This document shows, one piece after another, positions 43,645 to 57,440 of a DNA stretch of 64,000 bases. The notes under the pieces were generated by a model, which saw only the letters and a list, made by a program, of their open reading frames with translations, was not told where the DNA came from and did no database searches. The position numbers were made by a program, and so were the translations under genes. Source of the stretch: Streptomyces sp. CC53 (GTDB lineage: Bacteria > Actinomycetota > Actinomycetes > Streptomycetales > Streptomycetaceae). Each line of letters starts with the position of its first letter. Within the stretch, counting starts at the first letter, position 1. The DNA is taken from NCBI RefSeq assembly GCF_001865245.1, contig NZ_MKXB01000151.1, positions 134,748-198,747 on the forward strand. The letters are read 5' to 3'.

Positions 43645-44064
43645 TCACCCCCCGCCACACGACGACCCGCCGCCCCCGCAGGAGCTGGACGACGACGAGC
43701 AGGACGACGAGCTCGGCGACGGCGACGAGCAGGACGAGGGCGCCCCGCACGACGAGGAGGGCGCAGGGTCCGTACCGCCCTGCCGGCCGCCGTCCGACCC
43801 GTCCGCCACACCGGCCCCACCGGTGGTGTCGTGCCCGTCCGGCACGTACGCGGCGGACGCCGCCGCGCCTCCCCCGGCCGCCCACCAGCTCGCCGACGAC
43901 GGGCCCCCGGAACCGGCCCCCGCACGCCCGGCGCGCAGCGCGGCCGCGTCCTGCCGGCGCTGACGGGTGAAGGCCCACACGAGCGTCCCCACCACGACGA
44001 CCGCCGTCAGCGGCACCACGACCAGCACCACGACAAGGGCGGTGTCCACCACGGACTCGATCAT
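43645..44064 (-). CDS. Membrane protein with Ser/Gly/Cys tail (first of three)
   Basis: 139 residues. MIESVVDTALVVVLVVVPLTAVVVVGTLVWAF gives one N-terminal helix, then a basic stretch (RQRRQ), an Ala/Gly-rich middle and a tail with five cysteines (SSSCGAPSSC, then SSSSCSSSSSSCGGGGSSCGGG). A very good ribosome site (AGGAGGAGC) precedes the ATG, supporting expression. It leads a co-directional group of three similar genes. Confidence 0.68.
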   Translation of the reverse strand: MIESVVDTALVVVLVVVPLTAVVVVGTLVWAFTRQRRQDAAALRAGRAGAGSGGPSSASWWAAGGGAAASAAYVPDGHDTTGGAGVADGSDGGRQGGTDPAPSSSCGAPSSCSSPSPSSSSCSSSSSSCGGGGSSCGGG

Positions 44065-44260
44065 GATGCTCCTCCTGTCTCCCGCAGGCGTGTGACGCGG
44101 GGTCCCCCGTACGCCTGTGACGGGGGGATCCCCCCGGCCCGCACCGCCCAAAGCGCACTTGAGCAACTCCAGAGGTTCGGCGGCCCATTCATGGGGCCCG
44201 CACGGACACGCGCGGCTCCCGCCCTTGAGGTGCCGCCCGGTTCGCCCCAGGATGGCGCCC

Positions 44261-45439
<1,179 letters not shown>

Positions 45440-45607
45440 GCCCACCGCCGGGCCCGCCCCGCCCCTCAGCGCAGGCCCGGAAGCTCCCCGGCCTCACGCT
45501 CGGCCGTACCGCCTGCCCTGGGCAGGGTCCTGCATCCGGGCCGGCCCGCACAGGGGGTGTGGGGCGCCATGTCCTGCCGTGGCAGGTTGCCGGGTTCAGG
45601 AAACGGA

Positions 45608-45650
45608 GCGGCCGGGGCGGTGACCGACTTCCGGTCACCGCCCCGGCCGC
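45608..45650. terminator. 19-bp perfect hairpin between convergent genes
   Basis: GCGGCCGGGGCGGTGACCG (45608-45626) pairs with 45632-45650, loop ACTTC. It stands 22 bases from the stop of the YbjN gene. Confidence 0.85.
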
Positions 45651-45672
45651 GTCGCCGCGAGCCCGTGCGGGC

Positions 45673-46221
45673 TCAGGCCTCGTCGCCCGGCTTCTCGTCC
45701 TCGCCGGACTCGCCGGTCTCCAGGCCGAGCTGCTCGACGAGCCACTTGTCGAACTCGATCGACGCGCGCACCCAGCTCACCGTCGACGACACGAAGTGCT
45801 CCAGGCTGACGCCCGTGCCGATCAGCATCTGGGCCTCGCCGATGAGCCGGACGGTGGCGCCGCCCTGCTCGTCCTCGTGGAGGTGGGTGTAGACCTTGGG
45901 CCACAGGGTGCGGCGGTTCCAGTCGTCGATCGACTCCAGGATCTTCATACGGTCCTCGACCGGGTGCGGCCGGTCGTAGAAGGTCCGTACGGAGAAGACC
46001 TGCTGCTCCGCCTCACCGCGGAACATGAAGTAGGTGCGGAACTCCTCCCACGGCGCCGCGAGGTCGCCCTCGTCGTCGACGACGTACTTCAGCTCCATCT
46101 GCTCGAGGAGCTGCTTCACCAGGTCCTGGTCGGGGACGACAGGGCCGGGAGGCGGCCCCGCGGGCTGGGACTGCTGCGGCTGGGCCCCGAAGTTCGGAAT
46201 CGAGGACGGGTCGATGCTCAC
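45673..46221 (-). CDS. YbjN domain protein
   Basis: 182 residues from GTG 46221. A Pro/Gln-rich start (SSIPNFGAQPQQSQPAGPPPGP) leads to a YbjN fold (LKYVVDDEGDLAAPWEEFRTYFMFRGEAEQQVFSVRTFYDR...WNRRTLWPKVYTHL) as in type III-secretion-chaperone-like sensory regulators. An acidic C-terminal tail follows. Cytosolic, function not known in actinomycetes. It is next to clpB but separated by a large repeat-rich gap, so it is not in a clpB operon. Confidence 0.83.
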   Translation of the reverse strand: MSIDPSSIPNFGAQPQQSQPAGPPPGPVVPDQDLVKQLLEQMELKYVVDDEGDLAAPWEEFRTYFMFRGEAEQQVFSVRTFYDRPHPVEDRMKILESIDDWNRRTLWPKVYTHLHEDEQGGATVRLIGEAQMLIGTGVSLEHFVSSTVSWVRASIEFDKWLVEQLGLETGESGEDEKPGDEA

Positions 46222-47110
46222 CGGGTGATTTCCCTTCGTACGGATAGCCGCCATCCTCTCCCATCCCGGACCGGGGCTGGCAAGCCCATCCGGGGGCGAT
46301 CCGCTCCGGGCGGACAGGATCCGCCGCCTTGGCGCAGGACCCCCGTCCGTGGCCGCCGTGACCGGCGGCCACGGACGGGAGGGGCCTCGGGCCGGTCCAC
46401 GAGCCGTGGGCAGTGCCGCCCCGCCACAGTGGCCCCCGCAGGGACCGGCCCTGCTGCCGGCCGCGGCGGCACGGCTGCGACGCGCATGCCGCCGCGGCCG
46501 CGGCGGCACCAGGGCGGGGCGTACGCGGGCGGTCCGCACGAGGACGATCCGTGCCACGTGGTCGCGGCGGCGCGACGGGGCTCGTGCGTGGCCTTCCGGG
46601 TGCGGCGGGGCCGTAACTCCGTACGCCGGAGCGGCGGGGCTCGTGCGTGGCTTCCCGGGTGCGGCGGGACCGGACCGCCGCCGTACGCGGGGCACGGCGG
46701 GACCGGAACGCCGTACGCGGGGCAGGGCGGAGGCCGGGCCTCCGTGCGCGGGGCACGGCGGGGACCGGACCGCCGTACGCGGGCGCGGCAACGTCCTGCG
46801 CGTGCCGAGGGGCGCAGGAGGCGGTGCAGCTGCGTGTACGGGCGCGGGCGGGCCGCACAGGCACGATCCGCTCCACGTGGGCGCGGCGGCGCGGCGCAGG
46901 AAGCGGTGCAGCCGCGCGTACGGGGCCCGGTCATGCAGGACCCGCCGCGCCGCGCGGCCGGGCGGCGGTGCGGCTGCGCATGCGGGCGCGGCGGCCGTGA
47001 CCAGTGCGCGGGTGGGTCGGGGTGCGGCTCCTCCGGGCGCGACGGGGTGTACGGGGACGGGGGGCACCGTCCCCGTACGCTCCTCCCGCCGCGCTCGGGC
47101 CGGCTCTCGG
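46222..47110. repeat. 889-base repeat-rich gap downstream of clpB
   Basis: Two related arrays: around 46570-46660 GCGGGGCTCGTGCGTGGCTTCC-type blocks repeat twice, and around 46665-46790 CCGTACGCGGGGCACGGCGGGACCGGA-type units of about 30 bases repeat four to five times. Other GCGGCGC and GCACGAT blocks recur at 46530 and 46860. No family resemblance is visible in any of the long open frames, which are a by-product of GC bias. Confidence 0.65.
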
Positions 47111-49702
<2,592 letters not shown>

Positions 49703-49775
49703 GTGTGCTCTCTCCTCCTCGTCCGGGCCCTTCGGCTGCGCCCTCGACTCCCATGACTCAGCCAACGTCCACAAA

Positions 49776-49796
49776 GTTGAGTCTATTCCACTCAAG
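49776..49796. promoter_or_regulatory. HAIR element (HspR box) between clpB and PPOX-like gene
   Basis: GTTGAGT-N7-ACTCAAG, i.e. the HspR consensus CTTGAGT-N7-ACTCAAG with one mismatch, in the 131-base divergent region. HspR is encoded 3.5 kb away in the dnaK operon. The box is 74 bases from the clpB start and 38 bases from the PPOX-like start, so it could control both. Confidence 0.88.
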
Positions 49797-49833
49797 GTGG
49801 TGGGTGCCAGTGCCCCCGGGTAGTTTCCGGCCC

Positions 49834-50247
49834 ATGTCCATCGACCTCCGCAACCCCGAGCCGTCCTACGTCAGCTTCTGGCGCGAGCGGCACATGTGCA
49901 CGCTGACGACCATCCGCCCGAACGGCACGCCGCACGTGGTGGCGGTGGGCGTGACGTACGACCCCGAGGGCGGCGAGAAGGGTACGGCCCGGGTCATCAC
50001 GAACAAGCACAGCCGCAAGGTCGCCAACGTGCTGGCGGCCGGGCCGGAGGGCGCCCGGGTGGCGGTCTGCCAGGTCGACGCGGGCCGCTGGGCGACGCTG
50101 GAGGGCCGTGCGGTGATCCGCGCCGAGCCCGAGGTGGTCGCCGACGCCGTCGCCCGCTACGCGGAGCGCTACGGCCGCGTCCCGACGCCGAACCCGGACC
50201 GGGTCGTCATCGAGATCACGCTGACCCGGGCGATGGGCCGCGCGTAG
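49834..50247 (+). CDS. PPOX-class F420/FMN-dependent oxidoreductase-like protein
   Basis: 137 residues. Split-barrel flavin-binding fold of the TIGR03618 kind: [47 protein letters not shown], then [15 protein letters not shown] (cofactor phosphate binding) and [17 protein letters not shown]. Probably a small F420 or flavin reductase; substrate unknown. Promoter region shared with clpB and its HspR box, so it may be heat-inducible. Confidence 0.85.
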   Translation: MSIDLRNPEPSYVSFWRERHMCTLTTIRPNGTPHVVAVGVTYDPEGGEKGTARVITNKHSRKVANVLAAGPEGARVAVCQVDAGRWATLEGRAVIRAEPEVVADAVARYAERYGRVPTPNPDRVVIEITLTRAMGRA

Positions 50248-50796
50248 TCCCGTTCTCCGCGCCCGCACCCCGGGCCTCCGGGCCCGGCGGACCCGCGGCA
50301 GGACGGGCACCGGCCCCCTGCCCCCGCGCCACGGCCGGCGCCGCGGACCGCGGGGAGCGGGCAGCGGGAAGCGGACCGCGGGAAGCGAGCAGCGGGGGGG
50401 TGTCAGCGGGGGTCCGGGGCAGACCGGCCGGCGGGCCGGGTTCGGGCCCCGTGCCCGGCTTCCCTTCGCGGCGCACGCGGGCCTGCCACGCCGACGGGCC
50501 TGCGCGTCGGGCCGCACCGCGCCCCCGCCGGGGCGCGCCGAGCCCGCGGGACAGGCTGCGCCTCTCGCGACGCCGCCACCGAGACGGGTCGGAGGCGGAG
50601 CCGAGGGCACCGGAGCGCACCGGACGGCGCCGCTCCTGGTCCGCCTGCACCCGCCCGCTCGCGGCACCGGACCACTCCGGCCGCCGCCCACGCGCACCGG
50701 GCACGTGGGCCGGCGCCTCATCGACCCGCCCGGGACACCGGGCTCTGCGGCGGCAGCCCCGCACCGGCGCACCCGGGCGTGCCCGTGTGCAAACAG
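50248..50796. other. Intergenic region, no gene seen
   Basis: About 550 GC-rich bases with short local repeats (GAGCGGGCAGCGGGAAGCGG around 50356-50390) and no ribosome-site-supported frame. Confidence 0.5.
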
Positions 50797-50840
50797 CACA
50801 GCGGCGCCACCGTGTTCAGGTCCACGATGGCGCCGCTGTG
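50797..50840 (-). terminator. Hairpin CACAGCGGCGCCA / TGGCGCCGCTGTG
   Basis: A 13-bp perfect stem with an 18-base loop, downstream of the Rieske-like gene. Second of two consecutive stem-loops there. Confidence 0.6.
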
Positions 50841-50851
50841 TGGGGGAAGCA

Positions 50852-50887
50852 CCTGAACGATCTACAACGACGGGGGAATCGTTCAGG
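50852..50887 (-). terminator. Hairpin CCTGAACGAT / ATCGTTCAGG at the Rieske-like gene end
   Basis: A 10-bp stem whose right arm contains the stop codon of the Rieske-like gene (50883-50885). Together with the next stem it closes the peptide operon. Confidence 0.55.
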
Positions 50888-51200
50888 CGCTGCGGGGGGT
50901 GGCGGTTGCGGTCTCGGGCTCGACCAGCTGGTGATCCCGCTGATCGAGATTGACGAAAATCATTCCGTAGCGAATGGCGCACCGGACGGGCTGCGGCGCA
51001 CCACGGGGGCGACGGAGGCAGCGGTAGGCGCGGATGTCCTCGTCGTCGCCGCGCGTGATGACGATCGGCTCACCGAAGAGGGTGACCATCAACGAATCGC
51101 CACCCTGCGGCACGGCGGTGACGAGGTCGATGAAGTGCCACCCGGAGCGGTAGGCGGACGCCATCTCGCGCCGGAAGCGCGGGTCGTCGGGAACGTTCAT
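50883..51200 (-). CDS. Rieske-like protein with both ligand histidines replaced
   Basis: 105 residues. The segment WHFIDLVTAVPQGGDSLMVTLFGEPIVITRGDDEDIRAYRC resembles the first half of a Rieske [2Fe-2S] domain. The two cluster loops appear as C61-L-R63 and C74-A-I-R77-Y-G where C-x-H and C-x-x-H would be, so the cysteines stay but the histidines are arginines, and the intervening loop is short (12 residues). A normal Rieske cluster is therefore unlikely. ATG 51200 overlaps the stop of the DPxWD peptide gene (ATGA), so it is coupled to it. Possible role: modification or sensing partner of the peptide (inference). Confidence 0.7.
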   Translation of the reverse strand: MNVPDDPRFRREMASAYRSGWHFIDLVTAVPQGGDSLMVTLFGEPIVITRGDDEDIRAYRCLRRPRGAPQPVRCAIRYGMIFVNLDQRDHQLVEPETATATPRSA

Positions 51201-51442
51201 GCCACTACGCCCGTCGTCCTGGCGCCGGCACTGTCCCACGCGGGGTCCTGGAGGGGGGACGCGGCGAAGTCCCACGAGGGGTCGCGCTGACCCGCCGGGC
51301 TGCTGTCCCATGAGGGATCACCTGCGGCAACGCTGCTCGTCGGCGCGGCATCCCACGCCGGATCACCGCTGGCGGCGGCGACGCCGAGCACGGCCGCGGC
51401 AGCGACGGCTATGGCGCTGAGTGCACGAACCATCCTGGTCAT
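51197..51442 (-). CDS. Exported small peptide with four DPxWD repeats
   Basis: 81 residues. A signal peptide (MTRMVRALSAIAVAAAAVLGVAAAS, likely cut after about residue 25) is followed by only 56 residues holding DPAWD (27-31), DPSWD (42-46), DPSWD (54-58) and DPAWD (66-70), each preceded by G, R or Q and followed by a small residue and Ala/Ser/Pro linker. The ribosome site GAGGTGGAGATCGTCC is excellent. No Cys. The layout is that of a secreted precursor giving several short peptides, as in signal peptides. Divergent from a LuxR-type regulator, coupled to the Rieske-like gene. I do not recognise the family by name. Confidence 0.75.
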   Translation of the reverse strand: MTRMVRALSAIAVAAAAVLGVAAASGDPAWDAAPTSSVAAGDPSWDSSPAGQRDPSWDFAASPLQDPAWDSAGARTTGVVA

Positions 51443-51570
51443 GGACGATCTCCACCTCTTTTTGTCCTTACCTCCTCCCCCGCGCTTATGACGATGGCTC
51501 ACTCTGAACGCTTCCACCAGCCAGTACAGGCATCATGTTCCTGAAATACAGGACCCTGAGGGGGGTGCAT

Positions 51571-52713
51571 ATGCGGTCGAAGGTGGACGATCCGGAAACC
51601 GAGCACAGCCATGGCGAGCCGTGCGAAGCCGGAAGGCACCTGTACGCGGCCGCCCTGCGCGCTGGCCGGATAGCCCGCTCGGAAGTGGACGCGGCGCCGT
51701 GTCTCCTGGACCTCGCGCTGCTCCACCCGGACCCCGACGACCCGGACTGGCTGCGGCCGGTGCCTCCCTCCATCGCCCTCAACCAGCTCATACACCCCAT
51801 TGAGCGCGAGATCCAGCAACGCCGACAGCGGGCCCTGTCGTTGGCCGATGCATTCGAGCCCTTCATGACGATCACCACGGCGACTCCCCCGGCCACCGCG
51901 GCCATCAACGTCCTGGAGGGCCTCGCCGTCATCAACGCCGAGCTGGACCGGGTCATCGAGGAGTGCTCCGTGGAGCTCCTGACCATCCAGCCTGGTAGCG
52001 GACGCAAAGGCCCCGAGTCGGTGAAGGCCGCGCTGCGGCGGGTCGAGCCCCTGTTGGACCGCGGGGTCCGGATGCGCACCCTGTACCAGCACACCGCCCG
52101 GCACCACTCGGCGACGATGGGGTACGTCGAGCGGATCATGCCCTTCGGCCTGGAGGTCCGCACCCTTGAGGAGATCGTCGACCGGCTGATCGTCGTCGAC
52201 CGGAAGGTGGCGTTCATCCCGGCGCGCAGCGACCGCCAGGTGGCCCTGGAGCTCCGCCACGAGGGGCTGGTGCGCTACCTCGTGGGCGTCTTCGAGCAGT
52301 TCTGGCTGTACGGCATACCGTGGCAGGAGGAGGTCGTCGCCTACGCGCCGGCCGTGAACGGCATCAGCGGCATCCAGCGGTCCATCGCCCGGCTCCTCGT
52401 CGAGGGTCATGTGGACGAGGCGATCGCGCGCCGTCTGGGCATGAACGTCCGCACCTGCCGGGCCCACATCGCGAAGCTGGCGTCCGCGCTGGGCAGCGGC
52501 AGCCGGGCGCAGCTGGGCTACCTGATCGCACGCTCCGGGATCCTGGACGGCCAGGAGGGCGTCTGCACGGTGACGATGCCGCCGGCGGAAGCGGTGCCCG
52601 CCGTGCCCGCGGTGCTACCGGTGCAGGGCGCCGCCCCCGTGACCGTGCAGGGCTGCCCGGCCGGCGACCCGGACACGGCGCGGGGCCACGACCAGTACCC
52701 CGCCCGGGACTGA
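51571..52713 (+). CDS. LuxR-type HTH regulator with TrmB/PLD-like sensor part
   Basis: 380 residues from ATG 51571 (AGGGGGGTGCAT before it). Residues about 90-255 (INAELDRVIEECSVELLTIQPG, then LDRGVRMRTLYQHTARHHSATMGYVERI and VDRKVAFIPARSDRQVALELRHEGLVRYLVGVFEQFW) follow the phospholipase-D-like fold that TrmB-type regulators use for ligand binding. The C-terminal HTH is LLVEGHVDEAIARRLGMNVRTCRAHIAKLASALG (about 288-322), LuxR-like. Starts 128 bases from the peptide gene on the opposite strand, so it probably controls or responds to that locus. The last 50 residues are a low-complexity tail. Confidence 0.85.
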   Translation: MRSKVDDPETEHSHGEPCEAGRHLYAAALRAGRIARSEVDAAPCLLDLALLHPDPDDPDWLRPVPPSIALNQLIHPIEREIQQRRQRALSLADAFEPFMTITTATPPATAAINVLEGLAVINAELDRVIEECSVELLTIQPGSGRKGPESVKAALRRVEPLLDRGVRMRTLYQHTARHHSATMGYVERIMPFGLEVRTLEEIVDRLIVVDRKVAFIPARSDRQVALELRHEGLVRYLVGVFEQFWLYGIPWQEEVVAYAPAVNGISGIQRSIARLLVEGHVDEAIARRLGMNVRTCRAHIAKLASALGSGSRAQLGYLIARSGILDGQEGVCTVTMPPAEAVPAVPAVLPVQGAAPVTVQGCPAGDPDTARGHDQYPARD

Positions 52714-52819
52714 CCGGCACGCGACAGGGACCGCGCCGGGCGCCGGCGGCCCGGGCAACCCGCCTCCGGGGTGGAGCGGCGCACGCCGCAGGCTGCGCGA
52801 GGCCCGTCACCGCACCCGG

Positions 52820-53287
52820 TCAGTCGGCGCCGCTGCCGTTCCCCCGCTGCTTGCCGCCCGGCCGCCACACCACCAGCGCGCTCGTCTGCTGCACGTCCTG
52901 GTAGCGCACGAGGTCCCGGCGGTACGAGGCGTGGACCTGGGCCTCCCGCTGGCGCATCGCCATCGCCGCGCCCTCGACCGCGGCCGTCAGCTCGGCCACC
53001 CGGGCCTCCAGCGCGGTCACCTGGTTCTCCAGTTCGATGATGCGCTTGATTCCGGCCAGGTTGATGCCCTCGTCCTGCGACAGCTGCTGCACCTGCCGGA
53101 GCAGCTGGATGTCGCGGGCCGAGTACCGCCGACCCCGCCCCGCCGTACGGTCCGGGGACACCAGGCCCAACCGGTCGTACTGGCGCAGGGTCTGCGGGTG
53201 CAGACCGCTCAGCTGGGCGGCCACCGAGATGACGTACACGGGCGTGTCGTCGGTCAGCTCGTACGGGTTGCGTCGGCGTCCGTCCAC
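52820..53287 (-). CDS. hspR: HspR, MerR-type heat-shock repressor
   Basis: 155 residues from GTG 53287. MerR winged helix PVYVISVAAQLSGLHPQTLRQYDRLGLVSPDRTAGRGRRYSARDI (about 17-60), then a coiled coil (IIELENQVTALEARVAELTAAVEG). HspR binds HAIR boxes with DnaK as co-repressor and shuts off dnaK and clpB. It starts 4 bases after the dnaJ stop, as in the classic dnaK-grpE-dnaJ-hspR operon. Confidence 0.96.
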   Translation of the reverse strand: MDGRRRNPYELTDDTPVYVISVAAQLSGLHPQTLRQYDRLGLVSPDRTAGRGRRYSARDIQLLRQVQQLSQDEGINLAGIKRIIELENQVTALEARVAELTAAVEGAAMAMRQREAQVHASYRRDLVRYQDVQQTSALVVWRPGGKQRGNGSGAD

Positions 53288-53291
53288 TGCG

Positions 53292-54470
53292 TCAAGCCCC
53301 CTTCGCGGCCTGGAAGAGCTCCTCCCGCGGGTCCTGGCCCGCGGTCGCCTGGCGGTAGGCCTCCAGGGCCTCGCGCGCCGTGGCGTCCAGTTCCTTCGGT
53401 ACGGCGACCTCGACGGTGACCAGCAGGTCGCCGCGCGTACCGTCCTTGCGGGTGGCGCCCTTGCCCCGGGCGCGCATGGTGCGTCCGTTGGGCGTGCCGG
53501 CCGGGATCTTGAGGGTGACCGGGGGGCCGCCGAGCGTCGGCACCCGGATCTCGCCGCCGAGGGCCGCCTCCGCGAAGGAGACGGGGACCGTGACGGTGAG
53601 GTTGTCGCCCTTGCGGCCGAACACGGGGTGGTCGTCCACGTGGACGACGACGTACAGGTCGCCGTGGGGGCCACCCCGCTCGCCCGGGGCACCCTTGCCG
53701 CGCAGCCGGATGCGCTGCCCGTCGGAGACGCCCGCCGGGATGCGGACCTGCATGGTGCGGGACGACTTGGCGCGCCCGCTGCCGTGGCACACGTCGCAGG
53801 GGTCCTGGGCGATGAGCCCGCGGCCCTTGCACTCCACGCAGGGGTCGGTGAGCGAGAAGCCGCCCCCGGAGCCGCGGGACACCTGGCCGGTGCCCACACA
53901 GGTGGGGCAGACCCTCGGTGTGCCGTTCTTGTCCCCGGTGCCGGAGCAGACCTGGCACGGCTGCTGGCTCGACATGCGGAGCGGGACCGTGGCCCCGTCG
54001 ACCGCCTCGGTGAAGCTGAGGGTCACCTCGGACTCGACGTCCTGGCCGCGCCGCGGCTGCGTGCGGGCCCCGGTGCCGCTCCGGCCGAACAGCCCGCCGA
54101 ACACGTCGCCGAGGCCGCCGCCGAAGCCGCCCGCCCCGCCGGCGCCGCCCTGGGGCCCGCCGCCGGCGAAGAGGTCGCCCAGGTCGAAGTTGAAGGTGCC
54201 CCCGGCGCCCGGTCCCGCGCGGAACCCGCCGTTTCCGAAGAGGGCGCGCGCCTCGTCGTACTCCTTGCGCTTCTTGGGGTCGCCGAGGACGTCGTTCGCC
54301 TCGGAGATCTCCTTGAAGCGGGCCTCCGCCTGGGCGTCGCCCTTGTTGGCGTCCGGGTGGAACTCGCGGGCGAGCTTCCGGTACGCCTTCTTGATCTCCG
54401 CTTCGGTCGCGTCCTTGGGGACGCCGAGGACCTTGTAGTAGTCCTTCTCGACGAAGTCCTTCGTGCTCAT
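53292..54470 (-). CDS. dnaJ: Chaperone DnaJ
   Basis: 392 residues. J-domain (7-75, YYKVLGVPKDATEAEIKKAYRKLAREFHPDANKGD with HPD), Gly/Phe-rich stretch with FGG and GGAGGFGGGLGDVFG, four zinc-binding CxxCxGxG repeats (CQVCSGTG, CPTCVGTG, CVECKGRG, CDVCHGSG) and the C-terminal client domain. Stimulates DnaK ATPase. The gene is followed 4 bases later by hspR. Confidence 0.97.
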   Translation of the reverse strand: MSTKDFVEKDYYKVLGVPKDATEAEIKKAYRKLAREFHPDANKGDAQAEARFKEISEANDVLGDPKKRKEYDEARALFGNGGFRAGPGAGGTFNFDLGDLFAGGGPQGGAGGAGGFGGGLGDVFGGLFGRSGTGARTQPRRGQDVESEVTLSFTEAVDGATVPLRMSSQQPCQVCSGTGDKNGTPRVCPTCVGTGQVSRGSGGGFSLTDPCVECKGRGLIAQDPCDVCHGSGRAKSSRTMQVRIPAGVSDGQRIRLRGKGAPGERGGPHGDLYVVVHVDDHPVFGRKGDNLTVTVPVSFAEAALGGEIRVPTLGGPPVTLKIPAGTPNGRTMRARGKGATRKDGTRGDLLVTVEVAVPKELDATAREALEAYRQATAGQDPREELFQAAKGA

Positions 54471-54548
54471 CGACGTCCCTCCTCCCGGACCGTCACTGTG
54501 TCAGCCCCGGGCCCCGCGGTCCGCCGGGGACCGCGGGACCGCACGCTG

Positions 54549-55204
54549 TCAGCCCTCCTCGGGGCCACCGTTCTCCTCGTCGGCCGGCTTCTCCTCCTTG
54601 GCGGCCGGCGCCGCGCCCGGCTGGGGCTCGGCGACGGCGACCCGCGCGGGCCGGATGGTCCGCTCGCCGATCCGGTACCCGGGCTGGAGGATCGCCACGC
54701 AGGTCGTCTCGGTGACGTCCGGCGCGTACGAGTGCATCAGCGCCTCGTGCACGGTCGGGTCGAAGGGCTCGCCCTCCTTGCCGAACTGCTGGAGGCCCAT
54801 CTTCGCGACGACGGTCTCCAGCGACTCGGCGACCGACTTGAAGCCGCCGACCAGCTCGCCGTGCTCGCGGGCCCGGCCGATGTCGTCGAGCACCGGCAGG
54901 AGCTCGGTGAGGAGGCTCGCGACAGCGACCTCCTTGACGGCGACCCGGTCGCGCTCGACCCGGCGGCGGTAGTTCTGGTACTCGGCCTGGAGCCGCTGGA
55001 GGTCGGCGGTGCGCTCCGCGAGAGCGGTGCGGGTCCGGTCCAGTTCGGCGGTCGACCCCTCGGCCTCGGTGCTGTCGTTCGTGTCCCCGGCCGGGGCCGC
55101 CGCGGTCTCCTCGGAGGTGTCCGCAGCGGCCTCGACGGCGTCGTCGTCGGCGGCGCCGGAGGGGACGTCGGGCTTCTCCTCGAAGCCCGGAGTCGTCTCC
55201 TCCG

Positions 55205-55208
<4 letters not shown>
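54549..55208 (-). CDS. grpE: GrpE nucleotide exchange factor
   Basis: 219 residues. An acidic, Ala-rich N-terminal extension of about 55 residues, a long coiled coil ([33 protein letters not shown]) and the beta-wing end ([44 protein letters not shown]). The C-terminal Pro/Glu tail [19 protein letters not shown] is normal for actinomycetes. ATG overlaps the dnaK stop (ATGA). Confidence 0.96.
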
Positions 55209-57064
<1,856 letters not shown>

Positions 57065-57412
57065 CGTCGTCTCCTCAGATATACCTCTTTCGTACCTTAT
57101 GTCACCTGGGGTGGTGGAGGCGTGTCCTTCCGGCGGCCCGCAGCCAGAGGGCGGCGGCCGACGCGTGCGGCGAGGACGGCTGAGCCGCTTGCCGGCTCGG
57201 CCGGGGCTGCGTCGGACCTCCGCCCCGCACCGCCGCGCGGCGTGAGCGGGGCGGGGGCGGCCGTACCGGGTCTCGGGCCGGGCGCCGGGTCGGGTGCGTG
57301 CCGTACCGGGCGTCGGGCCGGGGTGCGCGGCCGGGGTGCGCGACCCACCGGTACGGGCGCGGGGCGGCGGTGCGGGCGGCGGGCCCCGGTGGCGTAGCCC
57401 GCACACGCCGAA
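57065..57412. promoter_or_regulatory. dnaK operon upstream region
   Basis: The AT-richer stretch 57076-57105 (read on the minus strand GACATAAGGTACGAAAGAGG then TATATCTGAGGAG) must hold the promoter and ribosome site. No CTTGAGT-N7-ACTCAAG-like element is present. The rest is GC-rich with GTACCGGG and GGCCGGGGTGCGCG short repeats near 57260-57350. Confidence 0.55.
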
Positions 57413-57440
57413 GGCCGTGCCGGAAGGTTCCGGCACGGCC
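57413..57440 (-). terminator. Terminator of the isocitrate dehydrogenase gene
   Basis: GGCCGTGCCGGAA (57413-57425) pairs with TTCCGGCACGGCC (57428-57440), 20 bases past the gene stop; 13-bp stem with a very small loop. Confidence 0.85.

Noticed and set aside
49741..49833. Second possible HspR box GACTCCC...GACTCA near 49747-49759
   Set aside because: Arms do not pair as CTTGAGT/ACTCAAG; only the 49776-49796 element fits.
50248..50796. Possible missing gene between PPOX-like gene and the peptide locus
   Set aside because: Several frames are open but none has a ribosome site or recognisable product, and two hairpins close the peptide operon.
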